Source: UM-FILTER-47-13 sp964445195
GTDB taxonomy: Bacteria > Pseudomonadota > Alphaproteobacteria > Micavibrionales > Micavibrionaceae
Length of the DNA stretch: 14,828 bases
NCBI GenBank assembly: GCA_964445195.1
Contig: CAYUKA010000041.1
Location: 1 to 14,828, forward strand
Direction: 5' to 3'
The notes under the pieces are model-generated. The model saw only the letters and a program-made list of their open reading frames with translations. It was not told the DNA's origin and ran no database searches. Below, one piece after another: positions 5,210 through 13,128 of this stretch; the stretch's first letter is position 1, and each line of letters opens with the position of its first letter. The translations under genes were made by a program, and so were the position numbers.

Positions 5210-5989
5210 ATGTCAAATAAAAAGCGCGGTTATCCGGGCAAAGTCAAAATCCCTGCAGGCGGTCCGATGATCTGGGGCCTGCATGCCGTGTATGAAGCGT
5301 GGCGGAATCCGGCCCGGCAGGTCGAAGCGCTGTACGGTACAGAGCAGGCGCTGCGTCAGTTCGAACGGGCTGCACCGGTGAAGCGGCCGCCGCCGTTTGT
5401 TGCCAGTAAAAAGGAGCTGGACAAGATGACCGGCGGTGCGGTGCATCAGGGACTGGTGCTGCAGGCGGCGCCGCTGGAAGAGTGCTTCCTGCAGGATATC
5501 ATGATCGCGGCGCAGGGGCGTGCAGGGGCTGAGGGTGGCCGGGCGCTGATTGTGATGCTCGACCAGGTGACCGACCCGCATAATGTCGGCGCGATTTTGC
5601 GCAGCGCCTGCGCGTTCGGGGCGGCCGGGCTGGTGATGCAGCGCCGTCATGCGCCGGCGGTGACGGGGGTGCTGGCCAAGACCGCCTGCGGCGCGGCCGA
5701 GCATGTGCCGGTTGCCTATGAAATCAACCTGTCGGATGCGCTGGATAAGCTTAAAGAGAACGGGTTTTTCGCGATCGGTCTTGATGAGCGCGGGACGCAG
5801 ACAATCGATGCAGCTGAGGGCGCTGACAAAACCGTGATTGTGCTGGGCGCGGAAGGCAAAGGGCTGCGCCCGAAAGTTGCCGAGCACTGCGATCTGCTGG
5901 TGCGGCTGCCGACACAGGCCCCCATCGCGAGCCTGAATGTGTCTAACGCCGCGGCGGTCGCGCTGTATGCGCTGCAGCGTCCGAAGTAA
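5210..5989 (+). CDS. rlmB: 23S rRNA (guanosine-2'-O-)-methyltransferase RlmB-type (TrmH/SpoU family)
   Basis: The 259-aa SPOUT-class methyltransferase uses S-adenosylmethionine to methylate a ribose 2'-OH in rRNA; the RlmB branch modifies Gm2251 (E. coli numbering) in the 23S peptidyl-transferase loop. An N-terminal substrate-binding domain (IWGLHAVYEAW at about 17-27) precedes the knotted catalytic domain. Its three SpoU motifs are DQVTDPHNVGAILRSA (Asn125, Arg131), IVLGAEGKGLRP (Glu215) and SLNVSNAAAVALYAL near the end. I chose the ATG at 5210 (MSNKKRGYPGK) over an upstream in-frame GTG at 5165, whose extra 15 residues lack family character; the ribosome-binding site is weak for both. The exact target cannot be proven from sequence, because TrmH relatives modify other positions. 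Confidence 0.9.
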   Translation: MSNKKRGYPGKVKIPAGGPMIWGLHAVYEAWRNPARQVEALYGTEQALRQFERAAPVKRPPPFVASKKELDKMTGGAVHQGLVLQAAPLEECFLQDIMIAAQGRAGAEGGRALIVMLDQVTDPHNVGAILRSACAFGAAGLVMQRRHAPAVTGVLAKTACGAAEHVPVAYEINLSDALDKLKENGFFAIGLDERGTQTIDAAEGADKTVIVLGAEGKGLRPKVAEHCDLLVRLPTQAPIASLNVSNAAAVALYALQRPK

Positions 5990-5992
5990 GGC

Positions 5993-6021
5993 TTGACTCT
6001 GTAAACCTCATTTGCGATAAG
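5993..6021 (+). promoter_or_regulatory. Possible promoter for the membrane protein gene at 6082
   Basis: TTGACT (5993-5998) and GATAAG (6016-6021) are separated by 17 bp, directly after the rlmB stop. A small hairpin (CCCGTC-TTTT-GACGGG, 6031-6046) would lie in the leader; its poor U-tract makes it a weak terminator. Confidence 0.35.
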
Positions 6022-6081
6022 GCTTCCATTCCCGTCTTTTGACGGGTTTGACGGTTTTCGTGATGAAATAATGGGGCGAAC

Positions 6082-6948
6082 ATGACAGACGGTGCAGAGA
6101 ACATAGACGATGGCGATAATGGCATTATTCCCCTGACGACAGAAAGCCGTCAGTATTTAGGACGACTCCAGCGGCGTCACACGCTCAGCCGGGTGTTCGC
6201 GGCGACCGCATCCGTTGGTGCGACGGCGGCTTTGGCCCTGTCAGTTGCTTATCCTGAGCCGATTTTACAGTTCATGTCGATCCTGCAGACGCCCTCCTCA
6301 GCAACAACACCGGCCGAGGCGGCCAGTGATCTTGGCTGGATGGCGCGCTTTTTGGCTGTGGCCGGGTCCAGCATGATGTTCGGCCTGGCCTTTGGCGCGA
6401 TAGCGACTCCGTTTACGCGGGAAACGAATAACCGCCTGAGCACGCTATGGCAGCGCCAGGCCGGCTTACAGCAAGAGGCGCAGGCACAGGCATTGCGGGA
6501 AGCGCAGGAGACTTTTGTTATGCAGGCCGTTCTTAACCGGGCATCCAATCCCGATGCAACCCTGACCGACCGCGATTATGATGTGATCGCCCTGTTGCCT
6601 GAAAAACTGCAGCGTGAGCTTCCCGATGTGGTGTCTTTGCCACAGACTCTGGCGGCGCGGGCGCGCGTCGGCGGGTCTGATACGCTGGACAGGCTGCTGC
6701 GCGAACACAGGGAGGCCGCGAATGGCGGGCCTTATAAATGGGAAAAAATGAAGGGCTATACAGACAGTCTTCTGATGTTGCCGGCCCTGTTTGTGTATAC
6801 AATCCCTCATCTGTTTTTGGCCGATACGATGAGCTGGAAAAAGCCGCAGGCGGCCGATTTTGAACTTCCTGTGATGCCCAGGCCGGATCTGTATGCCCTG
6901 GCGGAAGAGTTGCGTCAGCAGCCTGCTGCGCCGGCACCGGGGGCTTAA
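6082..6948 (+). CDS. Hypothetical integral membrane protein (288 aa)
   Basis: I recognise no family. An acidic N-terminal tail (GAENIDDGDNG) and a basic stretch near residues 22-37 lead into a hydrophobic segment at about 38-58. A second is at about 88-109 and a weaker third at 228-247. Between the second and third lies a hydrophilic, predicted coiled-coil region at about 113-145 (Gln/Ala/Glu-rich). A Pro/Ala-rich tail ends the protein. Two firm membrane helices make an inner-membrane protein likely, with the coiled coil on the same side as the tails. The start is the first ATG of the frame, with only a weak GGGGCG site. The gene stands alone between rlmB and another unknown gene. Confidence 0.7.
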   Translation: MTDGAENIDDGDNGIIPLTTESRQYLGRLQRRHTLSRVFAATASVGATAALALSVAYPEPILQFMSILQTPSSATTPAEAASDLGWMARFLAVAGSSMMFGLAFGAIATPFTRETNNRLSTLWQRQAGLQQEAQAQALREAQETFVMQAVLNRASNPDATLTDRDYDVIALLPEKLQRELPDVVSLPQTLAARARVGGSDTLDRLLREHREAANGGPYKWEKMKGYTDSLLMLPALFVYTIPHLFLADTMSWKKPQAADFELPVMPRPDLYALAEELRQQPAAPAPGA

Positions 6949-6973
6949 AAACTTATATATCTCTATGTAATGA

Positions 6974-7011
6974 CAGCGCGGTTTATTTATGCTGCGCTGC
7001 ACATTATTTTC
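6974..7011 (+). terminator. Possible terminator after the membrane protein gene
   Basis: CAGCGC (6974-6979) and GCGCTG (6994-6999) form an inverted repeat with a 14-nt, partly self-complementary loop. A T-rich tract (ATTATTTTC) follows within 12 nt. The loop is long and the U-tract broken, so this is tentative. Confidence 0.35.
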
Positions 7012-7088
7012 TTGCAAAAAACCACTCAAACCTATTAAAACATGTCCCGGGAATGAGTGTGCAATTCGTCGTTTACGGAGGATGTGTT

Positions 7089-7796
7089 ATGAGTACACCC
7101 GATTTACTTCAGACTGCCGCAAGGGCATTTGTACTGATTACAAGGTATGGTGATGTGTTGCCGGGAACAGAAGGGGCGCCGCGTGTTCGTGACCTTGGCA
7201 GAGCCGGCAAGGTTCTGGACAGAAGCGCCGGGCCCGTGCGTGAGTTTGATATACATGCCCGCGGCGTCAGAGCCAAAATAACCGGACTGCGTGGCGGCCG
7301 GGGCAACGTGACATTTGAAAAAGGCGGTGAGTGGGATCTGCGCCGGGTTCTGAGAAATGCGATTCGCCAAACAGGGGAGTCTACTGTTCCCGGTTTCACT
7401 GAACAGCCTTCATCGCGTGCTGACGAAGCCGCAGCCTTATATTACAAGGCTTTGCAGCTTTGTCAGCGCATCAGGGATATAGGTGACAGGTTGCCTGATG
7501 AAGTAGAGCAATGGGAATTCGGGGGCAGAAATTTTACAGACTCTTATGAAGTCTATGATCTCAATGGTGCCGGCCAGATTGTTGACAAAACCCGAGGACA
7601 GGCAACCCGCTTTATCATCAAGGCTGACGGCTTTGAAGCCATTGTCCGCAGTTATCGCGGTTCTGCGCCTCAAGTGGACTTCATTGAAGGTAACGAGGCC
7701 GATTTACGGACGATCTTTGAGAATGTGGAACAGATAGAACGGCAAAAGGCATTCGAAGTGCGCACCGCCGATGCGCAAGCGAGTCTTGCCCCGTAA
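7089..7796 (+). CDS. Hypothetical protein with a duplicated 58-residue unit (235 aa)
   Basis: I recognise no family. The protein contains two copies of one unit, residues 33-90 and 155-212, that align without gaps at 22 identities in 58. Shared landmarks are V-DL--AG----D---G, then F-I-A-G, RG----V-F and G-E-DLR. The pattern of short alternating hydrophobic stretches suggests a beta-rich small domain ending in a helix. A helical segment lies ahead of each copy (residues 4-18 and 112-133). No signal peptide or membrane segment is seen. I chose the ATG at 7089 because GGAGG lies 7 nt before it; the in-frame ATG at 7053 adds 12 residues and has no such site. The neighbouring genes are also unknown, so context gives no role. 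Confidence 0.7.
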   Translation: MSTPDLLQTAARAFVLITRYGDVLPGTEGAPRVRDLGRAGKVLDRSAGPVREFDIHARGVRAKITGLRGGRGNVTFEKGGEWDLRRVLRNAIRQTGESTVPGFTEQPSSRADEAAALYYKALQLCQRIRDIGDRLPDEVEQWEFGGRNFTDSYEVYDLNGAGQIVDKTRGQATRFIIKADGFEAIVRSYRGSAPQVDFIEGNEADLRTIFENVEQIERQKAFEVRTADAQASLAP

Positions 7797-7852
7797 GCTT
7801 TAAATTCAGCGCTCGGCAGGAAGGGCCGGGGACGATCGTGGCCGCCGGGACG

Positions 7853-8227
7853 CTATAAGCCACAGGACAATTTTAAAGCCGTACAGTGCCTGTCGATCTG
7901 ACGGTAAAGAGTCCTCATATGCAGATTGGGAACCGGATCATCAGCGATACGCTTTCTTAAAAGCGCAGGCGCTTCACAAGTATCACCTGTGAAAAACTCC
8001 AGAACCATTTCAGCGGCCCCTGTCTCGTCGTCGCGCGCACCCTGGCAACCGATTTTAAACAATTGATCTGCGAGCACCTGCAAACGGCTCAACTGCTCCC
8101 GGGGTGATAGAGCCGTGCTCTCCGCCACTCTGCAAAACTCGTTACGGCTTGCCAGTAAATCACTATATGGCGCTTCTATGGAGGACATGTATTCGTCTCT
8201 CTTAACAAAACCATCTTTGACTAACAT
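7853..8227 (-). CDS. Hypothetical protein (124 aa)
   Basis: I recognise no family. The protein is charged and predicted mostly helical, with four scattered Cys, no signal peptide and no membrane segment. GGAGC lies about 10 nt before the ATG at 8227. An internal ATG at 8188 (MSSIEAPYSD, preceded by AGAGAG) would give 111 aa and is also acceptable. It is divergent from polA, with a 77-bp spacer, and convergent with the duplicated-unit gene. It is somewhat AT-richer than its neighbours, so it may be an acquired or fast-evolving gene. Confidence 0.55.
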   Translation of the reverse strand: MLVKDGFVKRDEYMSSIEAPYSDLLASRNEFCRVAESTALSPREQLSRLQVLADQLFKIGCQGARDDETGAAEMVLEFFTGDTCEAPALLRKRIADDPVPNLHMRTLYRQIDRHCTALKLSCGL

Positions 8228-8304
8228 AGCGATTAAAGCTCCGCAATATTCGTTGCCTAAAACAGCGCTGGACTCTGCCCTGCGCCTGCGCCATTTTAAC
8301 GAAC

Positions 8305-11115
8305 ATGGGACAAGCAGCGGAAAACATGCCGGATCAAGATAAACAACAGGAAGACGGTGAATTATTCCTTGTCGATGGCTCCGGCTTTATTTTCCGGGCC
8401 TATTACGCGATGGCCTATAGCGGGCGCAGCGGCGCGGCGATGACCAACCCGGACGGCGTGCCGGTCGGCGCGGTGTTCGGTTTTACCAATATGCTGCTCA
8501 AGATGCTTAATGATTACCACGCGCCTTATATCGCGGTGATCTTTGATGCGGCGCGCGAGAATTTCCGCAACGAGATTTACCCGGATTATAAAGCCAACCG
8601 CGATGACACGCCGGAGGATCTGATCCCGCAATTCCCGCTGATCCGCCGCGCTACCGAAGCGTTCGATATTCCGGCGATCGAACTGGAGGGCTACGAGGCC
8701 GATGACCTGATTGCCGCGTACGCGAAGCTTGCCACAGCACAGGGCAAAAAGGTCGTGATCGTGTCTTCGGACAAAGACCTGATGCAGCTGGTCAGTGATG
8801 ATGTACGCATGCTTGACCCGATGAAGGGCGGTTTTATCGGCCCGGATGAAGTGGTGGAAAAATTCGGCGTCACGCCTGATAAGGTCGTGGATGTACAGGC
8901 GCTGGCCGGCGATGCGACCGATAACGTGCCGGGCGTGCCGGGCATCGGCGTGAAAACGGCGGCGCAGCTGATTAACGAATATGGCAGCCTTGAAGAATTG
9001 TTATCCCGTACCGCAGAGATAAAGCAGCCCAAGCGCCGGGAAGCGCTGACCGAAAACGCCGAGATGGCGCGAATTTCCCAGCAGCTGGTGCGGCTGGATG
9101 AAAATGCGCCGGTGCCTGTGGCGCTCGAAGAGCTGAAAACCCATGATCCGGACAAGCCGGAACTAATGGCGTTTTTACAGGAACAGGGATTCAAGTCGAT
9201 TATCACAAGGCTGGGCGGCGCGGTGGTGGATGCCGGCCCGGTAACGGCGGATGATAGTGATGAAGACATGCCGCCGGTCAGCAAAAACGAATATACGCTG
9301 ATTGATGATGTGGACACACTAAAAGACTGGATCGCGCAGGCTTATGATACAGGTTTCCTCGCCGTTGATACCGAGACGACGGGTTTAACGCCGGCCAAGG
9401 CGGACCTGGTGGGGGTGTGTATCAGCAGCACTATCGGCAAGGGCGCTTATATTCCGCTCGGCCATAAACAGCCGGAAGCTGACCTGCTCGGCGATGGCGG
9501 TGGTGAGATCAGGCAAATTCCGCTGGAAGAGTGCCTGGCGCTGTTAAAGCCGGTTCTTGAGGATGAGGGCGTACTCAAGATCGGCCATAACATGAAATAT
9601 GACTGGCAGATGTTCGCCAGGCACGGCATCCATGTCGCGCCCTGCGATGACACGATGCTGCTCTCTTACGTGCTTGACGGCACAGAGCACGGCCACGGTA
9701 TGGACGAGCTTTCGCAGCTCTTTTGTGGCCACGCGCCGGTCAAATATGAAGAGGTCGCCGGCAAGGGCAAGAAACAGATCACTTTCGATTACGTGCCGCT
9801 GGACAAGGCGCTGGACTATGCCGCCGAGGATGCCGAGATCACGCTGCGGCTGCATAAAATCCTCAAGCCGCGGCTGGCGCGCGAAAAGATGGTCACTGTC
9901 TATGAGGATATCGAGCGGCCCCTGATCCCGGTGATTGCGCAGATGGAACTTGAGGGCATCAAGCTTGACCCGGCGATTTTAAAGACAATGAGCGATGGTT
10001 TCGCCAAGAAGCTGGCGACACTTGAAAAAGAGATTCATGCGCTGGCCGGGCATGAGTTTAATATCGCTTCGCCCAAGCAAATGGGCGCGATCCTGTTCGA
10101 TGAGATGGGAATTGAGGGCGGCAAGAAAACCAAAACCGGCGACTGGTCGACCGCGGCCGATATCCTTGAAAAGCTGGCGGCGCAGGGCTATGAAATCGTT
10201 GAGAAAATCCTGGAATGGCGGGCGCTGGCCAAGCTCAAATCGACCTATACCGACGCGTTGCCCGGCGAGATGAACCCGGCGACCGGCCGCATTCACACCA
10301 GTTTTCATATGACTGGGACCAGCACCGGGCGGCTCGCTTCCTCCGATCCGAACCTGCAAAATATCCCGATCCGCACCGAGGATGGGCGCAAAATCCGTGA
10401 GGCGTTTGTGGCGGAAAAAGGCCATGTGCTGCTTTCGGTTGATTACTCACAGGTTGAGTTACGGCTGGCGGCGGCGCTGGCCGGGGTCGAGGCGCTGAAA
10501 CAGGCCTTTCATGACAAGGTGGACATTCACGCCCTGACCGCCGCGCAGGTGTTCGGCGTGGCGCTGGAGGAGGTGACACCGGAGCTGCGGCGGCAAGCCA
10601 AGGCGGTCAATTTCGGGATTATTTACGGCATTTCCGGCTGGGGGCTGGCCAGGCAGCTCGGCTGCGAGCCGGGGGAGGCGAACGCTTTTATCCGGAAATA
10701 CTTAAGCCGCTTTAGCGAGATTCAGGATTACATGGAAGCCAGCAAGGAAGAAGCGCGCAAGAACGGCTTTGTGCGCACGCTCTATGGCCGTAAATGCACG
10801 ATCCGGAATATTAACAACAAGATGCCGAATGTGCGGATGGGGGCGGAGCGGCAGGCGATTAACGCGCCGCTGCAGGGCACGGCTGCCGACATCATGAAAA
10901 AAGCGATGGCCCGCATGCCCCGGGCGCTGCGTCAGGCGGGTTTAAGCGCGAAGATGCTCCTGCAGGTCCATGACGAGCTGGTCTTCGAAGTGCCGGAGGC
11001 CGAGCTTGCGCAAACCGCCGCGCTGGTGCGGGAGGTCATGGAAGGCATAGCCGATATCGGCGTGCCGCTGGAGGCCGAGGCCGGGCACGGCGAGAGTTGG
11101 GCCCAAGCGCATTAA
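8305..11115 (+). CDS. polA: DNA polymerase I
   Basis: The 936-aa enzyme fills gaps, removes RNA primers during lagging-strand synthesis and acts in excision repair. All three domains are present. The 5'-3' exonuclease is at about 18-300 (LVDGSGFIFRAYYA, YEADDLIAAYAK, helix-hairpin-helix DNVPGVPGIGVKTA). The 3'-5' proofreading exonuclease is at about 325-525, with Asp355/Glu357 (VDTETTGL) and DYAAEDAEITLRL, so proofreading looks intact. The polymerase runs from about 560 to the end: motif A VDYSQVELRL with Asp713, motif B RRQAKAVNFGIIYG with Arg763/Lys766/Phe770, and motif C QVHDELVFE with His889/Asp890. Length is close to E. coli PolA. The start at 8305 has no strong ribosome-binding site; ATG at 8326 (MPDQDKQQ) is an alternative and removes only seven residues. 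Confidence 0.98.
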   Translation: MGQAAENMPDQDKQQEDGELFLVDGSGFIFRAYYAMAYSGRSGAAMTNPDGVPVGAVFGFTNMLLKMLNDYHAPYIAVIFDAARENFRNEIYPDYKANRDDTPEDLIPQFPLIRRATEAFDIPAIELEGYEADDLIAAYAKLATAQGKKVVIVSSDKDLMQLVSDDVRMLDPMKGGFIGPDEVVEKFGVTPDKVVDVQALAGDATDNVPGVPGIGVKTAAQLINEYGSLEELLSRTAEIKQPKRREALTENAEMARISQQLVRLDENAPVPVALEELKTHDPDKPELMAFLQEQGFKSIITRLGGAVVDAGPVTADDSDEDMPPVSKNEYTLIDDVDTLKDWIAQAYDTGFLAVDTETTGLTPAKADLVGVCISSTIGKGAYIPLGHKQPEADLLGDGGGEIRQIPLEECLALLKPVLEDEGVLKIGHNMKYDWQMFARHGIHVAPCDDTMLLSYVLDGTEHGHGMDELSQLFCGHAPVKYEEVAGKGKKQITFDYVPLDKALDYAAEDAEITLRLHKILKPRLAREKMVTVYEDIERPLIPVIAQMELEGIKLDPAILKTMSDGFAKKLATLEKEIHALAGHEFNIASPKQMGAILFDEMGIEGGKKTKTGDWSTAADILEKLAAQGYEIVEKILEWRALAKLKSTYTDALPGEMNPATGRIHTSFHMTGTSTGRLASSDPNLQNIPIRTEDGRKIREAFVAEKGHVLLSVDYSQVELRLAAALAGVEALKQAFHDKVDIHALTAAQVFGVALEEVTPELRRQAKAVNFGIIYGISGWGLARQLGCEPGEANAFIRKYLSRFSEIQDYMEASKEEARKNGFVRTLYGRKCTIRNINNKMPNVRMGAERQAINAPLQGTAADIMKKAMARMPRALRQAGLSAKMLLQVHDELVFEVPEAELAQTAALVREVMEGIADIGVPLEAEAGHGESWAQAH

Positions 11116-11130
11116 GAGGCGCATTAAGAG
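11107..11130. repeat. 12-bp tandem duplication over the polA stop
   Basis: GCGCATTAAGAG occurs twice head to tail (11107-11118 and 11119-11130). The first copy encodes the last residues and the TAA of polA; the second repeats the stop in frame 12 bp later. It looks like a recent slippage duplication. Confidence 0.8.
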
Positions 11131-11145
11131 GCCCATTCATCAATT

Positions 11146-12288
11146 TCAGAGGCCGAACCGGTCCAGGCGGTGCAGGGACAGGTCAAGCCCCGTCTCTTCG
11201 CCGGCCAGTTCCTGTGCGATAATCTCGCCGACGGCGGAACAGAATTTATAGCCATGGCCGGAAAACCCGCCCGCGATATAGATATTACTGTCTTCCGGGT
11301 GCCGGCCGAGAATAAAATGCTTGTCAGGTGTGAAGGTGAACATACAGGCATTCATCCGGACCGGTCCGTCCATGGGCACCGCAAAATATGTCTGCGTCAA
11401 CTCGTTTATCAGAGCGGCGTCCTCGGGATGACAGGTGCGGTCTAGATGGTCGGGATCAATGGCGTGGCCGCTCTTGACGAACCGGGCGAATTTGGGCGGG
11501 TCATCGCCAAAAGACGGAAAGCCGTACCACTCTTCGCTGTCATCCTCTGTGCATAAAATAAAGATCGGGAAACGCTCCTGGCTGAAAGCGGCTTTGTCCG
11601 CAGGCTCATACCAGGCTACGACCTGTCGTTCCGGGCGTGCATATTCATCGAGTACGGGCAGTATTTTGCCAAGCCATGCCCCGGCGGTGATGACCAGTTG
11701 CTGTGCGTGAAACTGTTCGCCCGCGGCGGTTGTTACGGTGACGCCCTTATCGGTGCTGTTGATGGCGGTAACGCGGGTGTTCTCGGCAATGTCCGCCCCG
11801 TCCGCTTGCGCCATTTTGATATGCGCCTGAATGCACAGTTCGGGCACCAGGATGCCGGCATGGGGGCTGTAGACGGCGGCATAATCCGCCGGCAGGTTAT
11901 AGGCCGGGAAGCGCGCATTGACGGCCGCCGCGTCCAGATATTCATGGTCGAGGCCGTGTGCGCGGCAGGCACGCAGGGCGCCCTGCACGAAGGTGCCGCC
12001 GGCGGGGCTGATATCAAGGCCGCCGGTGATATGCAGGAGCGGCAGCCCGCTGCTTGCCTGCAACTCCTGCCATAGCGTCATCGCCCGCTGGACAAACGGC
12101 ACATAGGAAGGATGGTTATAATAGACTTCTCTGATAATCCGGCTGTGCCCGTGCGAGGACCCTTTGTCATGGCCGGTCCCGAATTGCTCCAGCCCCAGCA
12201 CTTTCCACCCGGCGCGTGCCAGGTGATAAAGCGCAGCACTGCCCATGCCGCCAAGGCCGAGGATAATGGCATTGTAATCACGGCTCAT
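11146..12288 (-). CDS. solA: FAD-dependent N-methyl amino acid oxidase (sarcosine oxidase / SolA type)
   Basis: The 380-aa flavoenzyme fits the monomeric sarcosine oxidase/N-methyltryptophan oxidase family, which oxidatively demethylates N-methyl amino acids to the amine, formaldehyde and hydrogen peroxide. The N-terminal dinucleotide-binding fold has IILGLGGMGSAALYHLA (residues 8-24) and a conserved SSHGHSRIIRE. Cys315 in NACMFTFTPDKHFILG is at the place of the covalent flavin-linking Cys of the family. Lysines at 266 and 272 before IDPD cover the position of the oxygen-activating Lys. GGFSGHGYKF is at 340-349. Its ATG overlaps the DUF1223 stop (ATGA at 12285-12288), so the two are translated together. 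The substrate cannot be assigned; pipecolate oxidase and other relatives share the fold, so the symbol is provisional. Confidence 0.85.
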   Translation of the reverse strand: MSRDYNAIILGLGGMGSAALYHLARAGWKVLGLEQFGTGHDKGSSHGHSRIIREVYYNHPSYVPFVQRAMTLWQELQASSGLPLLHITGGLDISPAGGTFVQGALRACRAHGLDHEYLDAAAVNARFPAYNLPADYAAVYSPHAGILVPELCIQAHIKMAQADGADIAENTRVTAINSTDKGVTVTTAAGEQFHAQQLVITAGAWLGKILPVLDEYARPERQVVAWYEPADKAAFSQERFPIFILCTEDDSEEWYGFPSFGDDPPKFARFVKSGHAIDPDHLDRTCHPEDAALINELTQTYFAVPMDGPVRMNACMFTFTPDKHFILGRHPEDSNIYIAGGFSGHGYKFCSAVGEIIAQELAGEETGLDLSLHRLDRFGL

Positions 12289-13067
12289 AATTTATAGTCT
12301 CCTGCCGCCAGAATGGCGCCGGTGTCCCTATCCTGCAAAATCACGACAAAGCCCCCGTGATGGGATTCCAGCGGTGGGTTGACGGAAACGGTACGGCTGA
12401 TTTCCTGTGAATGACCGAGCGCGCTGACAATTCTCTCATAGCGCATCGGCCGGCCCCGGTTCAGGCCGGCGGCGATGATGATGTCGTGCGGACGGTCGTA
12501 AACGGCCAGCCAGAGCGTATGGCGCTCCGGATCGGCCGCCGGTTGATCGGGCAGAGCGATCTGAAAAGAGGTGGTTGTCTCAGGCGTGATAGTTAATGGT
12601 ACCACAGTGGCTGTTTTGGCTCGGCGCAACGCGGCCGTAACCCGTTCGGTTTTATATCCCATAACGTCGTAGCGGCCGTTAATCACCATCTGCGGCGTGT
12701 AATTCGGCCCGGCGGCGAGCGTATCCATGTACCAGCTTTGCCGCTCAGTACAAAAGGACTGCGACAGGGAACCGGTTTTGACATCGAAATAATCGACATG
12801 GCACGCCAGCCCGATAATTCCGTCCTGCTGTATCAGGTCGGCGAACAGCCGGTCTGCCTGCGGACAGAAAACACAGGCCTGCGAAGAGAACAGTTCAATG
12901 ATCGTAACACCGCTCTGCGCGGCCGGCGGCAGGGGCCGGGCGGCCACAGTTTCGACCGGTGCGGCGGCAGGAGGGCGATCTTGTGCGGCAGCGGGAAAGA
13001 TCAAAAACAGTGAGAAAACAAAGCCTAAAGCACTGCGCAGGCCCTCTTTTAAGCAAAGATTAATCAT
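12285..13067 (-). CDS. Secreted DUF1223 protein with a thioredoxin-like CxxC
   Basis: The 260-aa protein has a signal peptide at residues 1-28 (hydrophobic core SALGFVFSLFLIF, cut after PAAA), so it acts outside the inner membrane. A Pro/Ala-rich linker leads to a thioredoxin-fold domain typical of DUF1223: ELFSSQACVFCPQADRL with Cys65/Cys68, then CHVDYFD, and YTPQMVINGRYDV. A C-terminal beta-rich part ends in a hydrophobic repeat-like VVILQD and AAGDYKL. A redox role is suggested by the CxxC but is not established for the family. AAGGA lies 4 nt before the start. It is the first gene of an operon with the downstream FAD oxidase, an odd pairing because that enzyme looks cytoplasmic. Confidence 0.88.
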   Translation of the reverse strand: MINLCLKEGLRSALGFVFSLFLIFPAAAQDRPPAAAPVETVAARPLPPAAQSGVTIIELFSSQACVFCPQADRLFADLIQQDGIIGLACHVDYFDVKTGSLSQSFCTERQSWYMDTLAAGPNYTPQMVINGRYDVMGYKTERVTAALRRAKTATVVPLTITPETTTSFQIALPDQPAADPERHTLWLAVYDRPHDIIIAAGLNRGRPMRYERIVSALGHSQEISRTVSVNPPLESHHGGFVVILQDRDTGAILAAGDYKL

Positions 13068-13070
13068 AAG

Positions 13071-13087
13071 TCCTTATAATGTAAGGA
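13071..13087. promoter_or_regulatory. Short inverted repeat in the divergent spacer
   Basis: TCCTTA and TAAGGA flank 5 bp in the 61-bp spacer between the divergent DUF1223 and DUF4864 genes. The repeat overlaps the ribosome-binding site of DUF1223 and a TATAAT-like stretch. It may be an operator shared by both genes, or chance. Confidence 0.3.
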
Positions 13088-13128
13088 AGTCATAGACGGG
13101 CATTTTAGAGCATTTACAGGGTTTTTGC

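Noticed and set aside
5213..5887. Long minus-strand open frame opposite rlmB (224 codons).
   Set aside because: The plus strand encodes a clear SpoU methyltransferase; the antisense frame is a by-product of GC-rich codon use.
6031..6046. Hairpin CCCGTC-TTTT-GACGGG after rlmB as a terminator.
   Set aside because: The tract after the stem is interrupted (TTTGACGGTTTT), and a promoter-like pair lies just upstream, so I did not list it as a terminator.
8691..9317. Long minus-strand open frame opposite polA (208 codons), Ser/Thr-rich.
   Set aside because: Antisense to conserved exonuclease-domain codons of polA; no ribosome-binding site or family resemblance.
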